Of a stretch of 27,710 nt of DNA, positions 7,131-16,553 are shown one piece after another. The stretch covers positions 1-27,710 of the forward strand of contig JAKSQR010000004.1 of NCBI GenBank assembly GCA_024404065.1, written 5' to 3'. The notes under the pieces are model-generated. The model ran no database searches, was not told the DNA's origin, and worked only from the letters and a program-made list of their open reading frames with translations. The first letter of the stretch is position 1. The number at the start of each line of letters is the position of its first letter. The position numbers and the translations under genes were made by a program. The stretch comes from Clostridia bacterium. Lineage in GTDB: Bacteria > Bacillota > Clostridia > Oscillospirales > Acutalibacteraceae.

Positions 7131-8471
7131 GTGCAGTCTTACATAATCATAGGTTTGCTTGTGGTTGCAATCATTTTGCTTATAGTGCTTATCGTAAAGT
7201 CTTTTCTCAGTAAAGACGACAGCACTCAGAAGGCAATTGATAATGTAGGCAATGGTCTTAATCTGCTTTCACAGCGTATGGATTCAGAGTTTGAGCGCTC
7301 ACGCCGTGAAACTGCCTTCACCCAGAATAATATGAGGGATGAAACCTCAAAAGCTCTTGAGGCTATGAATAAAAAAATTGAGGATTTCCGCCTTGATAAT
7401 TCAGAGCGTCAGAAAAAGATGGAGCTTGCAGTGCTTACCACCCTTACTCAGCTGAGGGATAAAAATCAGGAGCAGAATGAAAAGCAGACAAAGGCTATGA
7501 ATGAAGCTGTTGATAAAATGAGGGAGAGCAACGAAAAGAAGCTGGAGGAAATGAGGCAGACAGTTGACGAAAAGCTGACAGCTACTCTCTCCACAAGATT
7601 GGATTCCTCATTCAAAACTGTATCTGACCGTCTTGAGAATGTTTATAAATCTCTTGGTGAGATGAAGGAGCTTTCAAACGGAGTTACTTCCAACGTAACC
7701 GCCCTTAACAGAGTGCTTACAAATGTTAAGGCAAGAGGCACATGGGCAGAGGTTCAGCTTGGCTCAATACTTGACCAGACTCTGCCGGGTATGTATGAAA
7801 CCAACTTCCAGTCCATTCCGAATTCAAATGACAGAGTTGAGTTTGCAGTAAGAATACCATCTAACGAAGGCACTATCACTTACCTGCCTATAGATTCAAA
7901 ATTCCCCATGGAGGATTATATCCGTCTTTGCACCGCAGCAGATTCAGGGGACAGCGACGCACTTAATCAGGCCCGCAAGGCTCTTGAAAACAGAGTGCTC
8001 AGTGAAGCAAAATCCGTAGCGAAGTATATAAATGTACCACTCACTACTCCCTTTGCTATTTTGTACCTTGCTACTGAAGGGCTTTATGCAGAGATTTCAG
8101 CCTCACGCAGTGGCGTAGCCGAAAGGATTCAGTCAGAATATAACGTTATGCTGGCAGGTCCTTCCACAATAACCGCACTGCTTAATTCCCTTTCGCTTGG
8201 ATTCAGGGCAGTGGCAATTAACGAAAAGGCCAATGAGGTCAGGGCGCTTCTTGGCGCCGCAAAGCAGCAGTATGATAAGTTTGGTGATTTGCTTGCAAAG
8301 GCCCGCAAAAAGATTGATGAGGCAGGCAAAACTCTTGATGAGGCAGACCACAGAAATAAAATCATACGCAAAAAGCTTGGCAATGTAGAGGAAATTGACG
8401 GCAGCGATGCCGACAATATATTAGGGTTAAATGAAAATTCAGATAACTTAATTCAGGAGGAAACAACATGA
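7131..8471 (+). CDS. rmuC: DNA recombination protein RmuC homologue
   Basis: About 446 residues. An N-terminal transmembrane helix (about 3-25) is followed by a long charged coiled coil (about 30-190) and the conserved RmuC domain (about 190-400), marked by N-V-K-A-R-G-T-W-A-E-V-Q-L, the P-I-D-S-K-F-P segment and the F-A-I-L-Y-L-A-T-E-G-L-Y-A-E motif. RmuC was described in E. coli as limiting inversions at inverted repeats and is related to PD-(D/E)XK-type nucleases; its exact role is unclear. The chosen start is GTG 7131, with GGGGGTG at 7119-7125; the ATG at 7089 lies in promoter-like sequence with no ribosome binding site. Its stop overlaps the GH3 start codon by four bases (ATGA), so translation may be coupled. 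Confidence 0.87.
   Translation: MQSYIIIGLLVVAIILLIVLIVKSFLSKDDSTQKAIDNVGNGLNLLSQRMDSEFERSRRETAFTQNNMRDETSKALEAMNKKIEDFRLDNSERQKKMELAVLTTLTQLRDKNQEQNEKQTKAMNEAVDKMRESNEKKLEEMRQTVDEKLTATLSTRLDSSFKTVSDRLENVYKSLGEMKELSNGVTSNVTALNRVLTNVKARGTWAEVQLGSILDQTLPGMYETNFQSIPNSNDRVEFAVRIPSNEGTITYLPIDSKFPMEDYIRLCTAADSGDSDALNQARKALENRVLSEAKSVAKYINVPLTTPFAILYLATEGLYAEISASRSGVAERIQSEYNVMLAGPSTITALLNSLSLGFRAVAINEKANEVRALLGAAKQQYDKFGDLLAKARKKIDEAGKTLDEADHRNKIIRKKLGNVEEIDGSDADNILGLNENSDNLIQEETT
8395..8422 (+). promoter_or_regulatory. Internal promoter for the GH3 gene within the 3' end of rmuC
   Basis: TTGACG (8395-8400), a 16-nt spacer and TATATT (8417-8422) lie in the rmuC coding sequence about 45 nt before the GH3 start codon. 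This would let the glycosidase and phosphoesterase genes be expressed independently of rmuC. Confidence 0.55.
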
Positions 8472-10888
8472 AATCAGCAAAAGAAATCCTTGCTCAGATG
8501 ACACTTGAAGAAAAGGCTATGATGTTAGATGGCCTTGATTACTGGCATCTTCAGGGCATGGAGCAGTACGACATTCCCGCAGTAATTGCAACAGATGGCC
8601 CTCACGGTCTTCGTCTGAAGGACTACAACAAGGGCGGCGACAGCCTTAATAACTCTGTTCCTTCAATCTGCTTCCCTCCCGCATGCGCAACAGCAGCATC
8701 ATGGGATGAGGACGCTATTTATGAAATGGGCGTAGCTCTTGGTAAAAAGTGCCTTAAGGAAGGCGTTGGCGTTATCCTTGGCCCTGGTATCAATATGAAG
8801 AGAAGCCCTCTTTGCGGCAGAAACTTTGAGTATTTCTCAGAGGACCCCGTACTTGCAGGTAATATGGCAGCTGGCCTTATCAACGGTGTACAGAGCATGG
8901 GCATTGGTACATCAATCAAGCACTTTGCAGTAAACAGCCAGGAAACACGCCGTATGACAGTAAACGAAGTTGTTGACGAAAGAGCTTTACGTGAGATTTA
9001 TCTTGCTGGCTTTGAGCTTGCTATCAAAAAGGCAAAGCCCATGACAGTTATGAGCTCATATAACAGAATCAACGGCACCTATGCTTCTGAAAACAAGCAC
9101 ACTCTCACAGAGATTCTCCGTGACGAATGGGGCTATGAAGGTATGGTAGTATCTGACTGGGGCGGCATCAATAACAGAGTTGATGGTGTTAAGGCTGGTA
9201 ATGACCTTGAAATGCCCTCATCAGCAGGCGTTGGCACAGCAAAGATTATTGCTGCTGTTAAAGATGGTACACTTGACGAGGCAGATGTTGATAAGTGCGC
9301 TCTCAGAGTACTTGAATGTATTGAAAAGTGCGTAAAGGCAGCACAGCCCGGTTACGAATATAACGACCTTGATGACCAGCCTCTTGCAAGAAAGATTGCA
9401 GGTAAGTGCATGGTACTTATGAAAAATGAAGACAGCATTCTTCCCCTTGCAAAGGATAAGAAGATTGCAGTTATCGGTGATATGGCTAAGCATCCCAGAT
9501 ATCAGGGTGCAGGCTCATCACAGATTAACGCTACTCAGATTGACAACGCTTATGATGAGCTTGTTAAGATGGGCTATGATGTTGAATATGCTCAGGGCTA
9601 TGAAGCATCAATCAAGAAGGAAAAGAAGAATCCTCCCCTTATCAAGGCTGCAGCAGAGCTTGCAGGCAAGTGCGATATCGCAGTTGTATTTGTAGGCCTT
9701 ACTGACGACTTTGAGTCAGAGGGCTTTGACAGACAGCACATGGATATGCCCGCATCACACAACACTCTTGTTGAAGAGGTTGTTAAGGCTAACCCCAACA
9801 CAATAGTTGTACTTGCAGGTGGCTCACCCGTAGCTCTTCCCTGGAATGACAGCGTTAAGGCAATTCTTAACAGCTACCTTGGTGGTCAGGCAGGCGGCGG
9901 CGCAGTTGCTGATATCCTCAGCGGTGCAGTTAACCCCTCAGGTAAGCTTCCCGAAACATATCCCGTTAAGTATGAGGATACTCCCGCTTATAATTTCTAC
10001 CCCGGCAACCCTGCATCTGTTGAGCACAGAGAGGGTATCTACATTGGTTACAGATATTATGATAAGGCTAAGAAGGCAGTTGCATACCCCTTCGGCTATG
10101 GTCTTTCATATACAACATTTGAGTATTCTGACCTTCAGCTTGATAAGTCTGAAATGGCTGACAGCGATAAGCTCAAGGTTTCATTCAAGGTTAAGAATAC
10201 AGGCTCAGTAGCAGGTGCTGAAGTTGCTCAGATTTATGTTGCTGATAAGGAGAGCACAATTTACAGACCTGAAAAAGAGCTTAAGGCATTCAAGAAGGTT
10301 TACCTTGAAGCAGGCGAAGAGAAGGAAGTTTCTGTTGAGCTTTGCAAGAGAGCATTCGCATTCTGGAATGTTGCAGTTAATGACTGGACCGTTGAAAGCG
10401 GTGCATTTGATATTATCGTTGGTGCTTCCAGCCAGGATATCAAGCTTACAGCTACTGTAAACGTTACTGCAGAGGCAGTTGAAATTCCTGACTACTCAAA
10501 GACAGCTCCCGCATACTACACAGCAGATGTTCAGAATATCTCTGCAGAGGAGTTTGTAGCAGTTCTCGGCAACGAGCTTCCCGTATCAGATTACGATCCT
10601 GAGTCACCTGTTGCTCTTACTGACAGCTTTGAGTCCGCAGCAAGAACAAAGAACGGTATGAAGATGTTCAAGCTCATGAAGACAGTTGTTCCTGAGGGCT
10701 TTGCTCAGGCTATTGCTCTTCAGGTTCCTCTTAAGAACTTCATCAGCATGTCAGGCGGCGTTTGCAGCGAAAGCATCGCACTTGGTCTTTGCAAGGTTCT
10801 TAATGGCGAAAAGGGCGGTATCCGTCAGATTATGAAGGGCATCCCCAAGGCTCTCAAGGACGTAGGTCCTTTCCTTAAGACAATCTAA
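8468..10888 (+). CDS. Glycoside hydrolase family 3, probable beta-glucosidase
   Basis: An 806-residue cytoplasmic retaining glycosidase (no signal peptide). The N-terminal GH3 barrel carries the nucleophile Asp230 in V-S-D-W-G-G; K-H-F-A-V-N-S-Q-E and the D-G-P-H-G-L start are also family hallmarks. The second GH3 domain holds the likely acid/base Glu418 in E-S-E-G-F-D-R. A fibronectin III-like domain lies at about 565-650 (N-T-G-S-V-A-G-A-E-V-A-Q-I-Y-V), then an extra C-terminal segment of about 155 residues with no fold I recognise. ATG 8468 has AGGAGG eight nt upstream. It overlaps rmuC and is followed after 25 nt by the secreted phosphoesterase gene. Beta-glucosidase is the commonest activity in this architecture, but xylosidase or other beta-glycosidase activity cannot be excluded. 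Confidence 0.9.
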   Translation: MKSAKEILAQMTLEEKAMMLDGLDYWHLQGMEQYDIPAVIATDGPHGLRLKDYNKGGDSLNNSVPSICFPPACATAASWDEDAIYEMGVALGKKCLKEGVGVILGPGINMKRSPLCGRNFEYFSEDPVLAGNMAAGLINGVQSMGIGTSIKHFAVNSQETRRMTVNEVVDERALREIYLAGFELAIKKAKPMTVMSSYNRINGTYASENKHTLTEILRDEWGYEGMVVSDWGGINNRVDGVKAGNDLEMPSSAGVGTAKIIAAVKDGTLDEADVDKCALRVLECIEKCVKAAQPGYEYNDLDDQPLARKIAGKCMVLMKNEDSILPLAKDKKIAVIGDMAKHPRYQGAGSSQINATQIDNAYDELVKMGYDVEYAQGYEASIKKEKKNPPLIKAAAELAGKCDIAVVFVGLTDDFESEGFDRQHMDMPASHNTLVEEVVKANPNTIVVLAGGSPVALPWNDSVKAILNSYLGGQAGGGAVADILSGAVNPSGKLPETYPVKYEDTPAYNFYPGNPASVEHREGIYIGYRYYDKAKKAVAYPFGYGLSYTTFEYSDLQLDKSEMADSDKLKVSFKVKNTGSVAGAEVAQIYVADKESTIYRPEKELKAFKKVYLEAGEEKEVSVELCKRAFAFWNVAVNDWTVESGAFDIIVGASSQDIKLTATVNVTAEAVEIPDYSKTAPAYYTADVQNISAEEFVAVLGNELPVSDYDPESPVALTDSFESAARTKNGMKMFKLMKTVVPEGFAQAIALQVPLKNFISMSGGVCSESIALGLCKVLNGEKGGIRQIMKGIPKALKDVGPFLKTI

Positions 10889-10913
10889 GCCTAACTGAAG
10901 GAAGATTTTTGAA

Positions 10914-13900
10914 ATGAAAAAAAATAAATGGTTAAGGCTGTTTTCAACTGTTATGGCGCTGGTAATTATTATTGCCAGCCTGCCATTGATTGCGAATGCA
11001 GAGGAAACCACAGTACATTTTGGTGTATTTTCAGATGCACACTTTTTTGCAGACAGCCTTAAAGGCGATAACCGCCAGGCATATAAAGATTTTACCATTG
11101 CCAAAAGCAAGGAGTATACAGAGAATTACTCTCTTGTAAATAACGCTCTTGACGGCATACTCAGAAATGCAGAGATGGATGGAGCAGATTATCTGCTTAT
11201 CCCCGGCGATATGACAAAAGACGGCGAGTACGAAAGCCATGTTGCCCTTGCAAAAATTCTTGAGGATTGGCAGGCAAAAACAGGTATACCCGTTTTTGTT
11301 ACAAATGGTAACCACGATGTTAATAATAGTGATGCCTGCACATTTGTAAATGGTGTAAAAGAGGAAGGCAGAAAAACCACACCTGAAGAATTCAGGGAGA
11401 TTTATAAAAACCTTGGCTTTGACAAGGCAGACGCTTTCTTTACACCCAAGGGCTACTCTGAGGATTATGATGGCATTAAGGGCGGTATGCTTTCTTATGC
11501 AGCTGACTTAGGTGATGCCTACAGACTCATTGTAGTTGATACAAGTATCTACTCAGTAGATAATGGTGCAAAGGAAACCGAGCACCTTACAGACGGTCAG
11601 GTTGGTGATGACCTGCTCAAGTGGGTTGTTGCTCAGGCTAATGAGGCAACCGCAAAGGGTAAAACCCCCCTTGTAATGCAGCACCACAACCTTGTACCTC
11701 ACATGGATATAGAAGAGGCAACCTTCTGGGCATTTGTATGCTGGGATTGGGAGAGAATAGCTGATACCTATGCAGATGCAGGTATCCATTATGTTTTCAC
11801 CGGTCACCTTCACGCAAGTGATACAAGCGCTCACGTAAGTGATAACGGCGAAGAGATTACAGATATCCTTTCACCTACACTTACTGGCTACCCCAACTAT
11901 TTCAGAACCATGGATATCACTACCGACGGCAAAAATACCACTCTTGAAATGGTAAACCACGATATAGATGAGTATCAGCCCGTTGTAAGTGAAGATGGTA
12001 AAGAATATCCAAGGCCATATAAATACACAGCATCTATGGACCAGACCTTCGGTAATGATATAGGTGATTTTGTAGAAAGAACCATAGGTGACCTTATCTA
12101 TAATTACTTTGGTCAGATTCAGGAGGCAGGCGGCATTGTAAACTTCCTTACCTTTATGGGTATTGACGTTGAAAAGCTGCTTATAGATTTAATCGGCACA
12201 AATGGTCTTGCAGTAGGCAAGGCAAATATCCTTACCGTAAGCGGAAATGCAATGAGCTTTATCCGTGACCTTGACAGCCAGATTATGGCAAACTACGTAA
12301 GTGACCCCAAGGGCACAATGGATAAGCTGATGGCACTTATTGATAAGCTGCTCAATATGCAGGTAAGCTCTTACCCCTGCACTCTTAATGCTGAGCTTCT
12401 CGGCAAGGAGTATTACACAGGCAAGCCCTGTACCTTAGGTGAGTATGCTACCTCAGCACTTCTCCTCTACTATGGCGGTGACGAAAACTGCTATGGTGAG
12501 CCCGGTTATGAATACCTTGAGGATACAATAAAGAAATTCTACACAGGTGAGAATGCAGAGCTTGTATTCACCACCCTTATAGATGTATTACTCAATGACC
12601 TTATTGAGGATGAGATTTTAGCAAACCTTGATTTCAATGTAGATGCACTGTTCCCACAGGGCACAGCATTCTTTATTACCGCAAAGCTTATCCAGAAGAT
12701 AATTGAAACAGCACTCGGCGGTAACAACAGCTACTTAAATCTTATCAACTCCGTACTTGGTCTTGATATTGTTCCTGAGGGTTATAACTCAATCAACGAT
12801 ATACTTGATACATTACTTCTCAAAAAGTACCTTACCAAGAGCCAGTATGTGGCTTGGGGCGCTACAATGGGATGGATGATAAAGAGCCTTATCTTTGATG
12901 AAAACCCTGAGAAGAAGGGCGATAACAATATAACTGTTACCTATTCAGGCAAAAAGCCTGTTGAGGCTACACAGGAAAATTATCGTCTGCCAAGCAATGT
13001 TGTAATGAACCTGACTGATGATAACACTACATCTGTTACCATCACATGGGCTACAAAGTACAGCATTACCGATACTGATATTGAGCTTATTGATTACAGT
13101 GCAAATCCTCAGTTCAGCGGTAAGGCTACAAAGAGTAAGAATATAATTTCATCTTACGAAAGCACTCACAGAAGCTATCCCGGTGCAAACTTCGGCTTTA
13201 TCGGTTTCTTTGACCTTAGTAAAGAGTACATTAAGCATGTAATCACAATTAAGGACCTTGAGCCCGGCAAGAAGTACAGCTACCGTGTAGGCTCCGAAAA
13301 ATATGGCTGGTGGAGTGAAGCCGGCACAATCACAATGGCCGGCGGCGATAAGGAAGCATTTACCTTTATCGGTATAACTGACCCACAGGCACAGTGTGAG
13401 AGCCAGTATGAAACTTATGCAGGTGTAATGAAGGCGGCATCAGCCCTTTACCCCGATGCAAGGTTTACAGTTTCAAGTGGTGACCAGGTTGACCTTGGCA
13501 CTACCTCAAAGCAGTGGAGCTATTTCTTCAACTCAACCAATACATTTATGAATATGCCCTTTATGCCTGCAACAGGTAACCACGAGGATGATGGTGCAGT
13601 GCTTAAAGAGAATTTCACCCTGCCCGGAGTACCAAAGCAGGATGAAACCACAGGTACATATTATTCATACGATTATAATGGTGTTCACTTCACAGTGCTT
13701 AACACCAATGACCTTGATGACGATAAAGACTTAAGCGACGCACAGATTAACTGGCTTAAGGAGGATATCAAGGGCAGCAATGCAAGGTGGAAGGTTGTTA
13801 TACTCCACAAGGCATTATATGCTAACGGCATATACTACAAGGATAAAGAAACTGTTGCTTTAAGGCAGCAGCTCAGCGTACTGCTTCCATCACTCGGTGT

Positions 13901-14393
13901 GGATTTAGTACTTCAGGGTCACAACCATGTTTATACCCGCACAGATGTTATGAAGGCAAACTGTGTAGTACCCTGCAACACTGAAACCGTTAAATATAAC
14001 GGTCAGGAATATAAGATGAAGGTAAACCCCAATGGTACAATTTACTCCATCGTTAATTCCTCAAGTGTAAAAGAGTACGCAATGGCAAACCAGAAGGATT
14101 GCGATAAGTATTACCCAACAGCTGAATGCGTAGTTGATAATGAGTATCCCATGTTCTGCGCAATTACTGTGGATGGTGATAACCTTTACTACAGCGCATA
14201 TCAGGTTAAGGATGGTAAGGCTGAGCTTGCAGATTCCTTTGGCATTAAAAAAGATGGCGACCCCACAAAGAATATATTTGATAAGCTTATGGAGTTTATC
14301 CTTGGTAAGCTGAATATCAAGTATACATGGAAGATTGGCAATTTCTTCCTTAAAATATTTGCCCCTGTAATTAAATTAATCAGCAGAGTCTGA
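10914..14393 (+). CDS. Large secreted protein with two metallophosphoesterase domains (calcineurin-like plus purple acid phosphatase-like)
   Basis: A 1159-residue exported protein. A signal peptide covers residues 1-29 (charged start, hydrophobic core, ANA cleavage site). The first metallophosphoesterase domain (about 34-350) has the full metal set: D41-x-H43, G98-D99, N133-H134-D135, H257/H258 and G-H298-L-H300. A helical region of about 340 residues (350-690) matches no family I know. A purple-acid-phosphatase N-terminal fibronectin-like domain (about 700-810) leads into a second metallophosphoesterase domain with D823, G-D857-Q, N889-H890-E891 and G-H1003-N-H1005. The C-terminus is hydrophobic/amphipathic with no LPXTG motif. 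It likely hydrolyses extracellular phosphate esters. It shares a transcript with the GH3 gene (25-nt gap) and ends at a terminator. Domain calls are firm; substrates are unknown. Confidence 0.85.
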   Translation: MKKNKWLRLFSTVMALVIIIASLPLIANAEETTVHFGVFSDAHFFADSLKGDNRQAYKDFTIAKSKEYTENYSLVNNALDGILRNAEMDGADYLLIPGDMTKDGEYESHVALAKILEDWQAKTGIPVFVTNGNHDVNNSDACTFVNGVKEEGRKTTPEEFREIYKNLGFDKADAFFTPKGYSEDYDGIKGGMLSYAADLGDAYRLIVVDTSIYSVDNGAKETEHLTDGQVGDDLLKWVVAQANEATAKGKTPLVMQHHNLVPHMDIEEATFWAFVCWDWERIADTYADAGIHYVFTGHLHASDTSAHVSDNGEEITDILSPTLTGYPNYFRTMDITTDGKNTTLEMVNHDIDEYQPVVSEDGKEYPRPYKYTASMDQTFGNDIGDFVERTIGDLIYNYFGQIQEAGGIVNFLTFMGIDVEKLLIDLIGTNGLAVGKANILTVSGNAMSFIRDLDSQIMANYVSDPKGTMDKLMALIDKLLNMQVSSYPCTLNAELLGKEYYTGKPCTLGEYATSALLLYYGGDENCYGEPGYEYLEDTIKKFYTGENAELVFTTLIDVLLNDLIEDEILANLDFNVDALFPQGTAFFITAKLIQKIIETALGGNNSYLNLINSVLGLDIVPEGYNSINDILDTLLLKKYLTKSQYVAWGATMGWMIKSLIFDENPEKKGDNNITVTYSGKKPVEATQENYRLPSNVVMNLTDDNTTSVTITWATKYSITDTDIELIDYSANPQFSGKATKSKNIISSYESTHRSYPGANFGFIGFFDLSKEYIKHVITIKDLEPGKKYSYRVGSEKYGWWSEAGTITMAGGDKEAFTFIGITDPQAQCESQYETYAGVMKAASALYPDARFTVSSGDQVDLGTTSKQWSYFFNSTNTFMNMPFMPATGNHEDDGAVLKENFTLPGVPKQDETTGTYYSYDYNGVHFTVLNTNDLDDDKDLSDAQINWLKEDIKGSNARWKVVILHKALYANGIYYKDKETVALRQQLSVLLPSLGVDLVLQGHNHVYTRTDVMKANCVVPCNTETVKYNGQEYKMKVNPNGTIYSIVNSSSVKEYAMANQKDCDKYYPTAECVVDNEYPMFCAITVDGDNLYYSAYQVKDGKAELADSFGIKKDGDPTKNIFDKLMEFILGKLNIKYTWKIGNFFLKIFAPVIKLISRV

Positions 14394-14399
14394 TATATT

Positions 14400-14435
14400 G
14401 CACCCGCCTCACAGCGGGGCGGGTGCGTGATTTTT
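14400..14435 (+). terminator. Intrinsic terminator after the phosphoesterase gene
   Basis: A strong 9-bp GC-rich stem (14400-14408 with 14418-14426) is followed by GTGATTTTT. It closes the rmuC/GH3/phosphoesterase transcript. Confidence 0.85.
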
Positions 14436-14466
14436 GAATTAGCCATTTATCATAAGATTAAACCTT

Positions 14467-14495
14467 GAATTAACCCTGTGATAAAGTGTTAATTC
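14467..14495. promoter_or_regulatory. Candidate operator: 8-bp inverted repeat upstream of the sugar transporter
   Basis: GAATTAAC (14467-14474) and GTTAATTC (14488-14495) are perfect inverted repeats with centres 21 bp apart, two DNA turns. They overlap a weak promoter-like pair, TTGAAT (14465-14470) and TTAATT (14489-14494) at 18-nt spacing. The TetR-family regulator encoded downstream is the natural candidate ligand. Confidence 0.45.
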
Positions 14496-14519
14496 TTTAC
14501 GGAAAGGAAATGATAAAGA

Positions 14520-15950
14520 ATGAAAAAAATATCATTTGGCGAAAAGATAGGATACGGCGTAGGTGCAGTAGGTCTTGACCTGAGCTACGGTCTTTTCTAC
14601 TCCTATCTTTCATTCTATCTTACAAACGGACTTGGCATAAGCCCCATATTTATGCTTATACTTGCACCCCTTGCAAGGTTATGGGATGGCATTAACGACC
14701 CTATGATGGGCTCACTTGTTGACCGCACCCGCACAAAGATGGGCAGATACCGCCCCTGGATTTTAACAGGTGCAATACTTAACGGCGTTGTACTTGCTCT
14801 TATGTTTAATAACAGATTTGCTGCAAACTCTGTTGGTCTTTATGTGGCAGTTGCAGTATTCTATGTACTTTGGGGTATGACAAATACCCTTGCAGATATT
14901 CCTTTCTGGAGTATGATTCCCTCCCTTGCAACTGAGGAAAAGGACAGAAACCTGGTTTCCACCATTGCCCGTGCCTTCTCAGGTCTTGGTCAGGGTATAG
15001 TTGAAATCCTTACACCTATTATTGTACTTGCTCTTTCAGGTGTAGCAGCAGAGAGCTACAAGGACCTTCCCTCTGATGCACTTAAAAAGGGCTTCGGCGG
15101 CTGGAGTATGATTGCTGCAGTATGCCTTGTAATTTTTGCAAGTGTCAGCGTGCTTTGCACAAAGGAGAGAAATATTGCTCCCAAGAGCACAGAGAAATTC
15201 TCATTCAAAAAGGCACTCAGCCTTATTGGCCATAACGACCAGCTTCTTATCTTTATGCTGTTTGCTATGATTTCAAACTGCGGCTTCTATATGACCTCAG
15301 GCATTGGTATTTATTACTTTGCTCAGGTACAGGGCGACCTCAGCCTTAAATCCACCTTCAGCCTTATGGGTACAGTAGGCTCAGTTATTTCAATACTTGT
15401 TATCCCTGTCTGCGGTAAGTTTATGTCAAACCGCAGCACCTATAAATTCTCACTTACCACTGCAATTCTTGGCTATGCAGGTATGGCAGCAATCGGCTAC
15501 ACAGTAGCAGATGTAAAGCTCCTTGGTCTTTTCTTCCTGATTACATCAATCGGTACAGGCAGTATGTTTGTAAACCAGACAGTTATGCTTGCAGATATAG
15601 TTGACTATGGTGAATATAAGCTTGGCGAAAGAAATCAGAGCCTTACCTTCAGTATGAAGGGCTTCCTTCAGAAGATGGCTTACACCATGCAGTCAATTAT
15701 TATGTTTGCAACCTTTGCTGCAACAAAGTATGACTTCTCAGGTGATACAAACGCAACTGTACAGGTTGTTAATCCTCAGGCAGACAGTGCAATAAAATTC
15801 TTAATGTTTATTGTACCCCCCATTATGATGGCAATCTCACTTGTAATCTTCTCCACAAAGTTTAAGATTTATGGCGATTTCAAGCGTGAGATTCTTGACG
15901 CAGTTTCAGGTAAAAAAGCAGAGTTACAGTCAGGCGAAGCTGCTGATTAA
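14520..15950 (+). CDS. Glycoside-pentoside-hexuronide (GPH) family sugar:cation symporter
   Basis: A 476-residue, roughly 12-span inner-membrane transporter. The N-terminal pattern F-G-E-K-I-G-Y-G-x-G followed by W-D-G-I-N-D-P-M-M-G and D-R-T-R-T-K-M-G-R-Y-R-P-W is the GPH/melibiose-permease signature, so cation-coupled import of a glycoside or its monomers is expected. The start ATG has AAAGGA about ten nt upstream; no better candidate exists. It heads a tight run with a TetR regulator, RluA-type enzyme, EFR1 protein and aldose 1-epimerase. The epimerase in the same run and the nearby GH3 and GH2 enzymes fit uptake of a beta-linked oligosaccharide, but the sugar is not identifiable. Confidence 0.92.
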   Translation: MKKISFGEKIGYGVGAVGLDLSYGLFYSYLSFYLTNGLGISPIFMLILAPLARLWDGINDPMMGSLVDRTRTKMGRYRPWILTGAILNGVVLALMFNNRFAANSVGLYVAVAVFYVLWGMTNTLADIPFWSMIPSLATEEKDRNLVSTIARAFSGLGQGIVEILTPIIVLALSGVAAESYKDLPSDALKKGFGGWSMIAAVCLVIFASVSVLCTKERNIAPKSTEKFSFKKALSLIGHNDQLLIFMLFAMISNCGFYMTSGIGIYYFAQVQGDLSLKSTFSLMGTVGSVISILVIPVCGKFMSNRSTYKFSLTTAILGYAGMAAIGYTVADVKLLGLFFLITSIGTGSMFVNQTVMLADIVDYGEYKLGERNQSLTFSMKGFLQKMAYTMQSIIMFATFAATKYDFSGDTNATVQVVNPQADSAIKFLMFIVPPIMMAISLVIFSTKFKIYGDFKREILDAVSGKKAELQSGEAAD

Positions 15951-15983
15951 TAAAAATCAATTCCCCTGAAGGAGAAATGAAAA

Positions 15984-16553
15984 ATGTCCACAACAACAAA
16001 AGAAGATATTTTCAAGGCTTTTATTGAGATACTTAAAACCAAGCCCTTTGATAAAATCACAGTAAGGGATATAGTAGAGGAATGCGATATAAACCGTAAC
16101 ACCTTCTACTACTATTACAGTGATATTTATGAGCTTCTTGAAGAGATATTCAAGATGGAGTTTGTTGAAATTGTTCCAAAGCACAGCAGTGGTTTCCGCT
16201 GGCTTGTAGGCTTTTCAAGAATGATTGAATCCTCCTATAGTAACAAGAAGATTATAAATAATATCTGCGCTTCAAAGAGCTTTGAGTACCTTGAAAACTA
16301 TATGTTCAAATCCTGCCGTAACATTCTTTCTGACTATATGCACGATATGGCAGAGGGCAGGAATATAGATGAGGCTCAGCTTGAGTTTACAATTTCATTT
16401 TATCAGTATGCTATTATCGGCACGCTTTCAGAGTGGTACAGAACAGGTATGCCTGAGCCACCCGAGCAGATACTCAAGCAGTTTATAACTGTATTTGAGG
16501 GTATTGCTCCCGCACTTGAAAGGGCAGAGAAAAATGGTTCAGCTAATAAGTGA
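15984..16553 (+). CDS. TetR/AcrR family transcriptional regulator
   Basis: A 189-residue regulator. The N-terminal helix-turn-helix (about 8-55) has the TetR pattern F-D-K-I-T-V-R-D-I-V-E-E-C followed by the recognition helix N-R-N-T-F-Y-Y-Y-Y-S-D-I. The helical C-terminal domain should bind a ligand, which cannot be predicted; it resembles DhaS-type regulators of Firmicutes. AAGGAGA precedes the ATG. It lies 33 nt after the transporter gene and is probably its local repressor, acting at the inverted repeat near 14467-14495. Its last 20 bases overlap the next gene. Confidence 0.88.
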   Translation: MSTTTKEDIFKAFIEILKTKPFDKITVRDIVEECDINRNTFYYYYSDIYELLEEIFKMEFVEIVPKHSSGFRWLVGFSRMIESSYSNKKIINNICASKSFEYLENYMFKSCRNILSDYMHDMAEGRNIDEAQLEFTISFYQYAIIGTLSEWYRTGMPEPPEQILKQFITVFEGIAPALERAEKNGSANK

